A stretch of DNA of 64,000 nt. It comes from Halorientalis pallida (GTDB lineage: Archaea; Halobacteriota; Halobacteria; Halobacteriales; Haloarculaceae). Shown here piece after piece: positions 56,955-64,000 of this stretch; positions within the stretch are counted from its first letter, which is position 1; every line of letters starts with the position of its first letter. A program made the translations under genes and the position numbers. The notes beneath the pieces were generated by a model that worked only from the letters and a program-made list of their open reading frames with translations, had not been told where the DNA came from and did no database searches. The stretch is from assembly GCF_004118325.1 (NCBI RefSeq), contig NZ_RDFA01000002.1, positions 608,273 to 672,272 on the forward strand. The letters are read 5' to 3'.

Positions 56955-57884
56955 ATGCGTGTGCTGGTGACCGGTGTGACGGGCTTCGTCGGCGGCCACC
57001 TCGTGCCTTCGCTCCTGTGGGCCGACCACGACGTGTCGGTGCTCGTCCGGGATCGTGAGGCCTACGACGAGCCCGAGGGGCTGTCGGTCTTCGAGGGGAA
57101 CCTGCTCGAACCCGGGAGTTTCGACGAAGCGCTCGGGGGAGCCGAGGCGGCGTACTACCTGGTCCACTCGATGCGGGCGGGGCCGGACTACGCCGAACGG
57201 GACCGGCGAGCGGCGACGAACTTCGTCGCGGCGGCCGACGACGCCGGCGTCGAACGGGTACTCTACCTCGGCGGACTGGGCGAGGAACGCGACCGGCTCT
57301 CCGAACACCTCCAGTCACGGCGGGAAGTCGAACACATCCTCGCGGACGCGGACTTCGCGCTGACGAGTCTGCGGGCGGCGATCATCGTCGGCGACGGGAG
57401 CGCCAGTTTCGAGATGGTCCGGCAGTTGGCGGTTCGCCTGCCGGTGATGGTCACGCCGCAGTGGGTCGACACGCCCTGCCAACCCATCGCCATCGACGAC
57501 GTGGTGACGTATCTGGTCGAGGTCCTCGACGTGCCCGAACTCGCCGGGCGGACGGTCGAGATCGGTGGCCCGGCGGTCATGAGCTACAAGGAGGTGATGG
57601 CCCGGACGGCCGAGATCGTCACCGGTCGGCGACCCGTGATCGTTCCGGTGCCAGTGCTGACGCCGAAACTCTCGGCGTACTGGGTGACCCTCGTTACCGA
57701 CGTGCCCCGCTCCGTCGCCCACCCGTTGATTCTGGGGCTCAAAAACGCCGTCGTCGTGCAGGACGACAGCATCCGGCAGTACCTGCCCATCGAGTTGACA
57801 CCGTTCGAGACGGCGGTGCGGCGGGCGGTCGGCGACGGTGCCGCCACCCCCGAACCGAAGTCGATCGCCGCGGGGGAGCGCTGA
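56955..57884 (+). CDS. NAD(P)-binding NmrA/atypical SDR protein
   Basis: The 309-residue protein has the Rossmann motif VLVTGVTGFVGGHLVPSLL (glycine-rich GxxGxxG), DRREVEH-like middle and VDTPCQPIAIDDVVTYLVEV. It lacks the canonical SDR Tyr-x3-Lys arrangement in the usual place, as in NmrA-like or complex-I-39kDa-like members. It may bind NAD(P)H and a quinone or act as a redox sensor. TATA-like ccattaagac at 56921-56930 precedes it. The stop overlaps the next ATG (TGATG). Confidence 0.82.
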   Translation: MRVLVTGVTGFVGGHLVPSLLWADHDVSVLVRDREAYDEPEGLSVFEGNLLEPGSFDEALGGAEAAYYLVHSMRAGPDYAERDRRAATNFVAAADDAGVERVLYLGGLGEERDRLSEHLQSRREVEHILADADFALTSLRAAIIVGDGSASFEMVRQLAVRLPVMVTPQWVDTPCQPIAIDDVVTYLVEVLDVPELAGRTVEIGGPAVMSYKEVMARTAEIVTGRRPVIVPVPVLTPKLSAYWVTLVTDVPRSVAHPLILGLKNAVVVQDDSIRQYLPIELTPFETAVRRAVGDGAATPEPKSIAAGER

Positions 57885-58603
57885 TGGACGTCGAATACGG
57901 GGAGACCTGGACGTACGAGAGCATCGTCGGAGCACTACCGGGCATCGACGTCTCGACGCGCGCGGCCGTCGTCATCCAGTTTCTCGTCTTCGAGGTCGCA
58001 GTCCTCGTGCTGGCGGCGATCTACGACCTCTGGGTGGCGGCCGCCGCGGGCACCGTCGCGGTCGTCGTCGCGAGCGCCGGCAGCGTCGAGATGCTCCGGA
58101 TCAGCCGGTTCGTCCGCGGTGAAGCCGTCCCCGAGAGCTATCGCCGCCTGCTGTTCGGGTCCAGCGTCGAGGTCGTCCTCTCGGTGCTGGCCTACGTGGC
58201 GCTGATCACGCACCTGTTCGTGTACGACCCACGCTCCGGGACGCCACTGTTGACCACGCTGTTCGGCCCCGATCCGCCGATCCTCGTGGTCTACCTGGTC
58301 CTGCTGGTGCTGTGGGACGTCTGTTACCGCATCGGGACCGGCTGGTGGGCCAGCGTCGTGGGGCTGTGGCGCTCGGTGCGCTACCGGTTCGACCCGGGAA
58401 CGGCCCAGGCGCTCCAGCGGGCCGACCTAGAGACCATGGGCTTTGGCATCCTCCAGCTGGTGCTGGTTCCGTTTCTCGCCTCGTCTCCCATCCTCCGGAC
58501 GGCCGTCATCGGGCACGTCGTCGCCGTCACCGTCGTGACTGGCGCGTCGATACTCCTCTTACGGGTCCGGACAGAAACAGCTACTCCGAGTTCATCTCCT
58601 TGA
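57884..58603 (+). CDS. Multi-helix membrane protein
   Basis: The 239-residue protein has about six membrane helices: VVIQFLVFEVAVLVLAAIYD, VAAAAGTVAVVVASAGSV, VVLSVLAYVALITHLFVYD, LVVYLVLLVLWDVCYRI, ILQLVLVPFLASSPIL and AVIGHVVAVTVVTGASILL. Its ATG overlaps the NmrA-like gene stop, so the two are coupled; together they could form a membrane-linked redox unit. I recall a haloarchaeal DUF for it (DUF7530-like) with low certainty. Function is unknown. Confidence 0.7.
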   Translation: MDVEYGETWTYESIVGALPGIDVSTRAAVVIQFLVFEVAVLVLAAIYDLWVAAAAGTVAVVVASAGSVEMLRISRFVRGEAVPESYRRLLFGSSVEVVLSVLAYVALITHLFVYDPRSGTPLLTTLFGPDPPILVVYLVLLVLWDVCYRIGTGWWASVVGLWRSVRYRFDPGTAQALQRADLETMGFGILQLVLVPFLASSPILRTAVIGHVVAVTVVTGASILLLRVRTETATPSSSP

Positions 58604-58748
58604 ACTGGTCGAGCAGGTCCTCCGCGGACTCGCCGCTGTCGTACTCGACCTTGCCGTGGTAGTTCGTCCGCTCGTCGTCGAAGTCAGCGTCTACCTCGCT
58701 GTTTTTCCGCTCACGGCGCTCGTGCTCTTCCTCGTCGTAGGCTCCCAT
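58581..58748 (-). CDS. Small acidic haloarchaeal protein (DUF5786-like)
   Basis: ATG 58748 opens a 55-codon frame (MGAYDEEEHERRERKNSEVD ... ending DLLDQFKEMNSE), too short for most ORF callers. The sequence closely fits the recurrent haloarchaeal DUF5786 small proteins. It is very rich in Asp, Glu and Arg. The 3' end overlaps the 3' end of the convergent membrane-protein gene by 23 nt. Function is unknown. Confidence 0.75.
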   Translation of the reverse strand: MGAYDEEEHERRERKNSEVDADFDDERTNYHGKVEYDSGESAEDLLDQFKEMNSE

Positions 58749-58852
58749 AGACATTGTTACTCACACCCACGATAGGCGGTAGCTGCCTATGAATGTAACG
58801 GTCAATAATAGAAGTAGTGACACGAACGGCGAGATCGGGCTCTTCGGGCCGG

Positions 58853-60847
58853 CTACGAGCCGTTGAGGTCGACGGTTCGCGTCCGGTTCCAGCGTTCTTG
58901 GTCGACCACGACCAGTTCGTCGCGGCCGAAGACGTACATGTAGTCGTCGACGTACATCGCGCGCAGCGCCGCGCCGTCGGTGTCGACCGTCGTCTCCAGC
59001 GAGAGCTCGCCGTCGCTGTAGCCGACGACCTTGCCGCCCTGTCCGGTCGGCAGGAAGAAGACCTCGTGGCGGCGGTCGAGCAGGAACGCGTGGTGCGTGT
59101 CCGAGACGGCCGACCAGCCCGCGCCGAACAGCTGGTCGTCGTCGATGGTCGGGTCCGAGGGGTCGGACACGTCGAACAGCACGGCCTTGACCTGGCCGTC
59201 CTCCTGGCCGATGCCGAGGACGTGGTTCTCGTCGATCGGGTGGAGATACGAGGAGAAGCCCGGGAGTTCCAGCTGGCCGACCTCGTCCGGATCGCTGGGG
59301 TCCGACACGTCGACGACGTGGAAGGGGTCGATCCGCCGGAAGGTGACGACGTAGGCGGTGTCACCGACGTACCGGACGGCGAACACCTCCTCGTTCAGGC
59401 CCATGCCTTTCGCGGCACCGAGTCGCTCCAGACTGTCGGCGTCCAGCGTGTAGAGGTCGTTGGCCGACTGCGCGCTGCCAGCGGCCGGCACCGTCGTCGT
59501 GATGCGGAGCGTTCCCTCGTGTTCCGAGAGGGCGAACTGGTTCAGCGGTCGACCCGGCACCGTCCCGACGGTCTCGACGGTGAGGTCGGCGTCGCCGACG
59601 CCGACCTCGACGATGCCCGTCGTGAGCAGGTCGCGCTGGTGGTCCGCGAGGTACGACCGGTAGTCGTCGCGGATCTCGCTCGCCACACGCTCGCGCTCCG
59701 ATCGGTCGAGGGCGGCGAGGTACTGTTCGAGGATGCGGTTGGCCTCCCGCTCTTTCGAGGTGGCGGAGATGTTGTAGCTCTCGATCTCTTCGAGCCGGTC
59801 GACCGCCCACGCCGGGAGTCGGCCGGACTGTCGCTCCAGGAGGAAGTCGACGCGGAGCGCCCCGCGCTCGCTGCGCTCGGTGTAGGTCACGTACAGCGAC
59901 TGGTTGGACATGTAGACCGCCGTGTTGTCCTGCGTGCCGACGAAGCCGATCGCGTCACCGACCGCGCCGCTCTCGGCGTCGAGCGCGAGCGCCGAGTAGG
60001 TGGCGTCGACCGGTACCTGTCGCGTCGGGCGATAGATGTCGTCACAGGCGATGGCCGCCTCGCTGCCCAGCGGTTCCACTGGACAGGGATCGTCGACCGA
60101 CACCGACGATCGCGTGACGAGGTAGAGCCGCCCGTCGCGTTCGCGCGCAGTGACGACCTCGTCCGCGACCGGACGGGTCCAGACCTGCGTCGGTTCGGCT
60201 GGATCGCTCACGTCGTAGGCCCGCACCGTGTCGTCCGCGATCGCCACGAGCGTATCGTTGACCTGCAGCAGTCGACCGCTCGCGTCGATCGACCCGATCT
60301 CCTCGGGTGCCCCGGGCCGATCCGCCGAGAGGACGTGCGTCCCGGCACCGCCAGGCGCCGGTCGCCGCGACTCCTCCCACGGCTCGAACCGCCGGGGCTG
60401 TGGCGCGTAGTAGACGTGCCGTCCGCCGGTCTTCAGTATGTCCGGCTCCTGGAGGCCGGCCACCTGAACGTTCGTGTGCGAGACGCGTTCGGGCGCGCTT
60501 TCGCCGCCAGCGCTGCCCGAGGCGGCACCGCTCTCGGCGGCGTCGGTCCGTGCCGGCATGGGCTGGTCGACGGTTGGCTCTCCCCGGACAGGAGTCGGCT
60601 GGGCCGTGAACTGGACGCGTCGCGCCCGGAACGGTGCCTCCACCGCCGCGAGCCGCTGGCCGCGCTGGACGTACGCCGCGACCGCCGCTTCACTCTCGAA
60701 CTGTACTATCTTCGCGTCGTCGCTGTCGTTCACCGCGTCCGCCGGCGGGCGCGTGGTGTCACCGCCGAGCGCCAGCACCCCGGCGATTACGACGGCGCCG
60801 AGGACGACGACCGCGAGACTCGCCCCGAGGAGTCGGGTCCGTTCCAT
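58853..60847 (-). CDS. Secreted/membrane-anchored beta-propeller-domain protein
   Basis: The 664-residue protein has an N-terminal signal or anchor helix (about 5-28: LLGASLAVVVLGAVVIAGVLA), a low-complexity region (about 90-130), and a long beta-propeller domain (about 135-650) with repeated blade signatures such as DTVRAYDVSDPAEPTQVWT, HVVDVSDPSDPDEVGQL and VLFDVSDPSDPTIDD, like the Beta_propel family of haloarchaeal surface proteins. It is probably exported and binds other surface molecules. TATA-like cgttatttcgg at 60866-60876 supports ATG 60847. Confidence 0.8.
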   Translation of the reverse strand: MERTRLLGASLAVVVLGAVVIAGVLALGGDTTRPPADAVNDSDDAKIVQFESEAAVAAYVQRGQRLAAVEAPFRARRVQFTAQPTPVRGEPTVDQPMPARTDAAESGAASGSAGGESAPERVSHTNVQVAGLQEPDILKTGGRHVYYAPQPRRFEPWEESRRPAPGGAGTHVLSADRPGAPEEIGSIDASGRLLQVNDTLVAIADDTVRAYDVSDPAEPTQVWTRPVADEVVTARERDGRLYLVTRSSVSVDDPCPVEPLGSEAAIACDDIYRPTRQVPVDATYSALALDAESGAVGDAIGFVGTQDNTAVYMSNQSLYVTYTERSERGALRVDFLLERQSGRLPAWAVDRLEEIESYNISATSKEREANRILEQYLAALDRSERERVASEIRDDYRSYLADHQRDLLTTGIVEVGVGDADLTVETVGTVPGRPLNQFALSEHEGTLRITTTVPAAGSAQSANDLYTLDADSLERLGAAKGMGLNEEVFAVRYVGDTAYVVTFRRIDPFHVVDVSDPSDPDEVGQLELPGFSSYLHPIDENHVLGIGQEDGQVKAVLFDVSDPSDPTIDDDQLFGAGWSAVSDTHHAFLLDRRHEVFFLPTGQGGKVVGYSDGELSLETTVDTDGAALRAMYVDDYMYVFGRDELVVVDQERWNRTRTVDLNGS

Positions 60848-60974
60848 ACCGACGACTCCCGTAGCCGAAATAACGGTTGTATCGTTGACTCAAAGGGGCG
60901 TTTGACTCTTCGGACGCTACGGAGACTGACGACTCACGAACCGTCGAGAGCGGCCGTCGACGACGCCCGACGTG

Positions 60975-61262
60975 TCAGAACGAGACCTGGTCGTGGCCGT
61001 CCTCGCCGAGACAGGACGGGTCGCGGTCGCTGTATCCCTTCCGCCCGATGGCGTTGCTGCTGACGGCCGACAGCGTCGCCAGCCGCAGGTCCTCGGCCGT
61101 CTCGAAGGTCTCCGTTTCGAGTCGCCCCAGCACGTCCCCCAGCTGTTCGTCGCCGTTGGGCAGTTCGAGCTCGATGTCCCCGTACTCCTCGATGACTTCC
61201 TCTGTTGTCGCCGGGTACGCGTGTGCACCGATCCGGTCGTCCAGCCCACTCAGTAGTCGCAT
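60975..61262 (-). CDS. DUF5789-like small protein
   Basis: The 95-residue protein starts MRLLSGLDDRIGAHAYPATT, then DIELELPNGDEQLGDVLGRL, RLATLSAVSSNAIGRKGYSD and ends LGEDGHDQVSF. It fits the haloarchaeal DUF5789 family. A TATA-like acgtttatga around 61286-61295 on the minus strand puts transcription at ATG 61262, so the nine extra upstream codons (to 61289) are not used. Function is unknown; the family is widespread. Confidence 0.78.
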   Translation of the reverse strand: MRLLSGLDDRIGAHAYPATTEEVIEEYGDIELELPNGDEQLGDVLGRLETETFETAEDLRLATLSAVSSNAIGRKGYSDRDPSCLGEDGHDQVSF

Positions 61263-61369
61263 ATGCACAAATCCTTCAGGGTCGTTCATAAACGTTCTCT
61301 ATCGAGTCTTCTAGTGGCATTAAGGACCACGACCACAAGCGGGATGCGGTCGGGGGACTCAGCGCCGGC

Positions 61370-62143
61370 ATGGTCGTCGCGGATTTACACGTCCACACGA
61401 CGCGCTCGGACGGGACGCTGACCCTCGAGGCGGTGCCGGAGGCGGCCCGCTCGGCTGGTGTCGAAGTCGTGGCGCTGACCGATCACGACCGGATGCAGCC
61501 CGCACTCGACGCGCCCGTCACCGAGCGAGAGGGGATCACCGTGGTTCACGGGATCGAACTCCGGGTCGACGCGGGAGACCTGCGGGTCGACCTGCTGGGC
61601 TACGGCGTCGACCCGACGCCCGCGCTCACGGAACTGGTCGAAGCGATCCAGCGTGACCGCGCCGCGCGGGGCCGCGCCATCGTCGAGTGCGTCGAGGACC
61701 GACTCGGTGTGGCACTCGGCGTGGAACCGCGGCCGGGACTGGGCCGCCCGCACATCGCCCGCGCCGTCGAGGAGAGTCCCGCCGACTACGACTACCAGGA
61801 CGCGTTCGACCACCTCATCGGCGACGACTGCCCCTGCTACGTCGCCAGGGACATCCCGACCTTCGAGCACGGCCGTGAGGTTCTGACCGAGGCCTGCGGC
61901 GTGGTCGGGCTGGCCCACCCGCTCCGGTACGAGGACCCCGACGCTGCGCTCGACCTGACGGCCGATCTCGACGCCGTCGAGCGCCACTACCCCTACGCCC
62001 ACGACGCCGATCCGACGCCGGTCGACCGGGCTATCGAGGCCCACGACCTGTTCGCGACCGGCGGGAGCGACGCCCACGACGAGCAGTTGGGTCGAGCCGG
62101 GCTGGACCGGGCGGCGACCGAGCGATTGCTCGCCGCACTCTGA
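61370..62143 (+). CDS. PHP-domain metal-dependent phosphoesterase
   Basis: The 257-residue protein has the PHP metal-site motifs in order: DLHVHTTRSDGTL, LTDHDRMQP, GIELRVDAGDLRVDLLG, CPCYVARDIPTFEHGREVL, AHPLRYEDPD and GGSDAHDEQLG. It probably hydrolyses nucleotide or phosphorylated metabolites, in the TrpH/RNase AM-like branch. TATA-like gcattaagg at 61317-61325 lies upstream, divergent from the DUF5789 gene. The substrate is unproven. Confidence 0.85.
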   Translation: MVVADLHVHTTRSDGTLTLEAVPEAARSAGVEVVALTDHDRMQPALDAPVTEREGITVVHGIELRVDAGDLRVDLLGYGVDPTPALTELVEAIQRDRAARGRAIVECVEDRLGVALGVEPRPGLGRPHIARAVEESPADYDYQDAFDHLIGDDCPCYVARDIPTFEHGREVLTEACGVVGLAHPLRYEDPDAALDLTADLDAVERHYPYAHDADPTPVDRAIEAHDLFATGGSDAHDEQLGRAGLDRAATERLLAAL

Positions 62144-62205
62144 CCGTCAGACGACCGGCTGACGAGTTCGCAGGGTTCAAAGCCGCGGCCGTTCTAGACG
62201 GTAGT

Positions 62206-62370
62206 ATGCGGTGTCACTACTGCGACCGCGACGCGGACATCGCGGTCGAGAAAGACGGCGTCAAGGTGGGCGTGTGTGAGACGCACTTCCGCGAACAGAT
62301 GGAATCGCTCGCGGACAGCGACGCCCTCGCCAACCTCGAAGAAGAACTCGACATCGACGGTCACGAGTAG
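62206..62370 (+). CDS. Small zinc-finger protein (DUF6757-like)
   Basis: ATG 62206 opens 54 codons: MRCHYCDRDADIAVEKDGVK followed by GVCETHFREQME. The CHYC ... CETH cysteine/histidine pattern should bind one zinc ion. The C-terminus is acidic and helical (ALANLEEELDIDG). It is a short haloarchaeal family I associate with DUF6757. It stands between the PHP and cupin genes; the function is unknown. Confidence 0.75.
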   Translation: MRCHYCDRDADIAVEKDGVKVGVCETHFREQMESLADSDALANLEEELDIDGHE

Positions 62371-62470
62371 AGCGTCCGGTAGTCCGACCACCAACCTCGC
62401 TGCCCTCCGGCCCGTTCGTCCGGCCGACGACGCTCCGTAGACTTTTGATCCTGCCCCGAGAAGCCCGCGT

Positions 62471-62938
62471 ATGGACAGAGCAATCGTCGACGACCTCGAC
62501 GACCGGATGGGGCCGGCCGAAACCAAGCGCAAAGTCGGCGACGCCCTCGGCACGACCGACATGGCGCTGAACTACTACGAACTGGCACCCGGCGACAGCT
62601 TCGGCTTCGGCTACCACCGCCACAGCGACCAGGAAGAAGTGTTCTACATCGCCGAGGGCACCGTCACCTTCGACACGGACGACGGCGAAATCACCGCGAC
62701 CGCGGGCGAGGCCGTCCGCTTCGCCCCCGGCGAGTGGCAACTCGGGACCAACGACGGCGACGAGCGCGTGGTCGCGCTCGCCATGGGCGCGCCACAGGAC
62801 ATGGGCGAGACAGAGATGCTCCGCCACTGTGCCGACTGTGATGGGCAGACTGAACAGGATCTCGAACTCACCGACGACCGCGACGCTATTCTGACGATCT
62901 GTGCCGAGTGTGGCGCGGAGACCGGCCGGTTCGACTGA
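62471..62938 (+). CDS. Cupin protein with C-terminal zinc ribbon
   Basis: The 155-residue protein has a cupin barrel (about 32-105: NYYELAPGDSFGFGYHRHSD, EEVFYIAEGTVTFDTDDGE, GEAVRFAPGEWQLGTNDG) with YHRHSDQEE as the metal-binding His motif, and then a C-terminal ribbon CADCDGQTEQDLEL ... CAECGAETG. TATA-like agacttttgat at 62438-62448 makes ATG 62471 leaderless. Cupin plus zinc ribbon is common in haloarchaea, but the ligand is unknown. Confidence 0.8.
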   Translation: MDRAIVDDLDDRMGPAETKRKVGDALGTTDMALNYYELAPGDSFGFGYHRHSDQEEVFYIAEGTVTFDTDDGEITATAGEAVRFAPGEWQLGTNDGDERVVALAMGAPQDMGETEMLRHCADCDGQTEQDLELTDDRDAILTICAECGAETGRFD

Positions 62939-63017
62939 CGGGTGGATCGCTGGCGCCCCTCGGTGCCTCGGCGACGACCGGAAGGCCGTGTTACCCGTCG
63001 GAGACCGACAAATTCCC

Positions 63018-63509
63018 CTACGAGCGCGGTTGGGCATTCGGTCGCCGAGCCCGCAGGCCGAGCCCGGAGAGAACGACCCCGACGAGGAAGACGCCGGTCG
63101 CGAGGTAGAGCGGCCCGAGGTGAGACACCCAGTCGTGCGCGAACAGATCGAAGTAGTGCATCGGGAGCGCAAAACCCAGTGCCACGACCGGCATCACGAT
63201 CGCCGTCGCCCAGGCCCAGACCTGACCGCTCCGGACGCCGTACCAGGCGAGTGCCGCGACGCCGATGCCGGCGGCGATCAGGAGGCCCGAAACGGCCACG
63301 TGGAGGTGGTCGATGTAGCTGGCGATCGCCGGATTCGCGGCCGCCAGTTCGCCCGCCGTGACACCACCGAGCGTGTCGACCCCGAGTTCGAACCCCGACC
63401 CGAAGAACGTCCGGAAGAAGAACACGACCCCGTAGCCGACGAAGGCCAGTCCGGCGAGCGTCATCAACCCCGCGCCCGTTCCGAGCTTCGTCCCCGTCAG
63501 ACGGTCCAC
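63018..63509 (-). CDS. Membrane protein with about four helices
   Basis: The 163-residue protein (GTG start, DRLTGTKLGTGAGLM) has helices about 14-34, 68-90 (VSGLLIAAGIGVAALAWY), 98-115 (WATAIVMPVVALGFAL) and 132-150 (LYLATGVFLVGVVLSGLG), with an extracytoplasmic loop rich in Asp/Gly. No family is recognised. It is convergent with the cupin gene, 79 bp apart. The 198-bp stretch 63510-63707 downstream of its promoter shows no gene; it contains a GC-palindromic ccgcggccgcgg at 63681-63692. Confidence 0.68.
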   Translation of the reverse strand: MDRLTGTKLGTGAGLMTLAGLAFVGYGVVFFFRTFFGSGFELGVDTLGGVTAGELAAANPAIASYIDHLHVAVSGLLIAAGIGVAALAWYGVRSGQVWAWATAIVMPVVALGFALPMHYFDLFAHDWVSHLGPLYLATGVFLVGVVLSGLGLRARRPNAQPRS

Positions 63510-63707
63510 GAGGCTCGCTTGCTATGAGTGTTGTTCACCCATCACAACCACCGCACGGGGCTACACCGCCGATTCGCATAATCGATTTGGACCCTCCGCT
63601 AACGCCTTCTTCCTGTCACGTACTCGCAGGTGACCGGTCCCGGCGACCAGGTCGGAGTGGGTCCGTGGACCGCCGTCGATCCGCGGCCGCGGCGCGGTCA
63701 CCTGGTA

Positions 63708-63970
63708 CGAACCCGGTCGCTGCCCGCGTTCGCACCGAACTCGCCCCGCTACCGCGTCACTCGTAGGCTGCGAACCCGGTCGCTGCCCGCGTTCGCACCG
63801 AACTCGCCCCGCTACCGCGTCACTCGTAGGCTGCGAACCCGGTCGCTGCCCGCGTTCGCACCGAACTCGCCCCGCTACCGCGTCACTCGTAGGCTGCGAA
63901 CCCGGTCGCTGCCCGCGTTCGCACCGAACTCGCCCCGCTACCGCGTCACTCGTAGGCTGCGAACCCGGTC
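63708..63970. repeat. 63-bp tandem repeat, four copies plus partial
   Basis: The unit recurs exactly at a 63-bp period: the motif cgaacccggt starts at 63708, 63771, 63834, 63897 and 63960. The last 15-20 bp of each unit, read on the minus strand, contain the 3' end and stop codon of the gene that runs off the window (GCAGCCTACGAGTGA). The array is therefore a multiplication of a gene 3' end plus its downstream flank. No spacers are present. Confidence 0.92.
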
Positions 63971-64000
63971 AGATCCTCCCCGAGAATCAGGGTGTGGATG
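63946..64000 (-). CDS. 3' end of an unidentified gene (continues off the window)
   Basis: On the minus strand, reading from the window edge gives IHTLILGEDLTGFAAYE and TGA (63948-63946). The frame is open to the edge, and the window end breaks a codon. Only 17 codons are visible, so the product cannot be recognised. The stop codon and the last residues are repeated in each copy of the downstream 63-bp tandem array. Confidence 0.5.
   Translation of the reverse strand, partial: IHTLILGEDLTGFAAYE

Noticed and set aside
63708..63970. Possible CRISPR array
   Set aside because: The 63-bp units are directly adjacent with no unique spacers, and they copy a gene end.

Overview
The window is chromosomal DNA from a halophilic archaeon (class Halobacteria). 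The evidence is high GC, very acidic predicted proteins, archaeal information-processing genes (RPA-type single-strand binding protein, MCM helicase, TFB), and many ORFs whose ATG or GTG lies about 25-30 nt after a TATA-like element, i.e. leaderless transcripts. The genus cannot be fixed from the sequence alone.

Layout. 1-9.5 kb: the 5' part of an ArsR-type repressor with a palindromic operator, rpa3 and its associated gene, a ribbon-helix-helix protein, a 1470-residue multi-PAS/GAF Bat-type regulator, and a small signalling cassette (HalOD1 protein, mini-protein, pseudo-receiver/PAS protein). 9.5-13.9 kb: an acyl-CoA dehydrogenase/SDR operon divergent from an APH-type kinase/ComB-like pair. 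13.9-18 kb: tRNA-His with an adjacent HNH endonuclease, and a lipoprotein-SppA-GldG-like operon. 18-22.4 kb: a DUF7504-type protein, an FAD oxidoreductase with an OsmC protein, and a CinA-domain protein. 22.4-31.8 kb: a biosynthetic region (GTP cyclohydrolase III; an operon of MDR dehydrogenase, PTPS-family enzyme, GT4 glycosyltransferase and methyltransferase; an alkaline-phosphatase-superfamily protein; a Gfo/Idh-aldo/keto reductase fusion; a CDP-alcohol phosphotransferase; a DUF457-type membrane protein). 32-41.2 kb: cupin, SF2 helicase, a three-copy-domain acidic protein, a FrdA/NadB-type flavoprotein, an SLC13 transporter and tRNA-Pro. 41.3-46.2 kb: an accessory stretch with a PDDEXK nuclease, HicBA-like and VapBC-like toxin-antitoxin pairs, a decayed mini-gene and a lipoprotein gene broken by one in-frame stop. 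46.3-58.7 kb: mcm with a 639-residue intein, followed by a run of uncharacterised small genes, a MinD-like ATPase, tfb, and redox/membrane proteins. 58.8-64 kb: a secreted beta-propeller protein, PHP phosphoesterase, cupin, membrane protein, and a 63-bp tandem array that copies the 3' end of a gene running off the window.

The points most worth a second look are: a 30-bp copy of the mcm promoter placed in front of the hicA-like toxin; the large mcm intein carrying HTH segments and flanked by codon-atypical extein sequence; the tandem arrays placed exactly at gene 3' ends; the dehydrogenase/PTPS/glycosyltransferase/methyltransferase operon with a leaderless upstream mini-ORF; and the Gfo/Idh-AKR fusion near a CDP-alcohol phosphotransferase, which together may make an unusual lipid or glycan.
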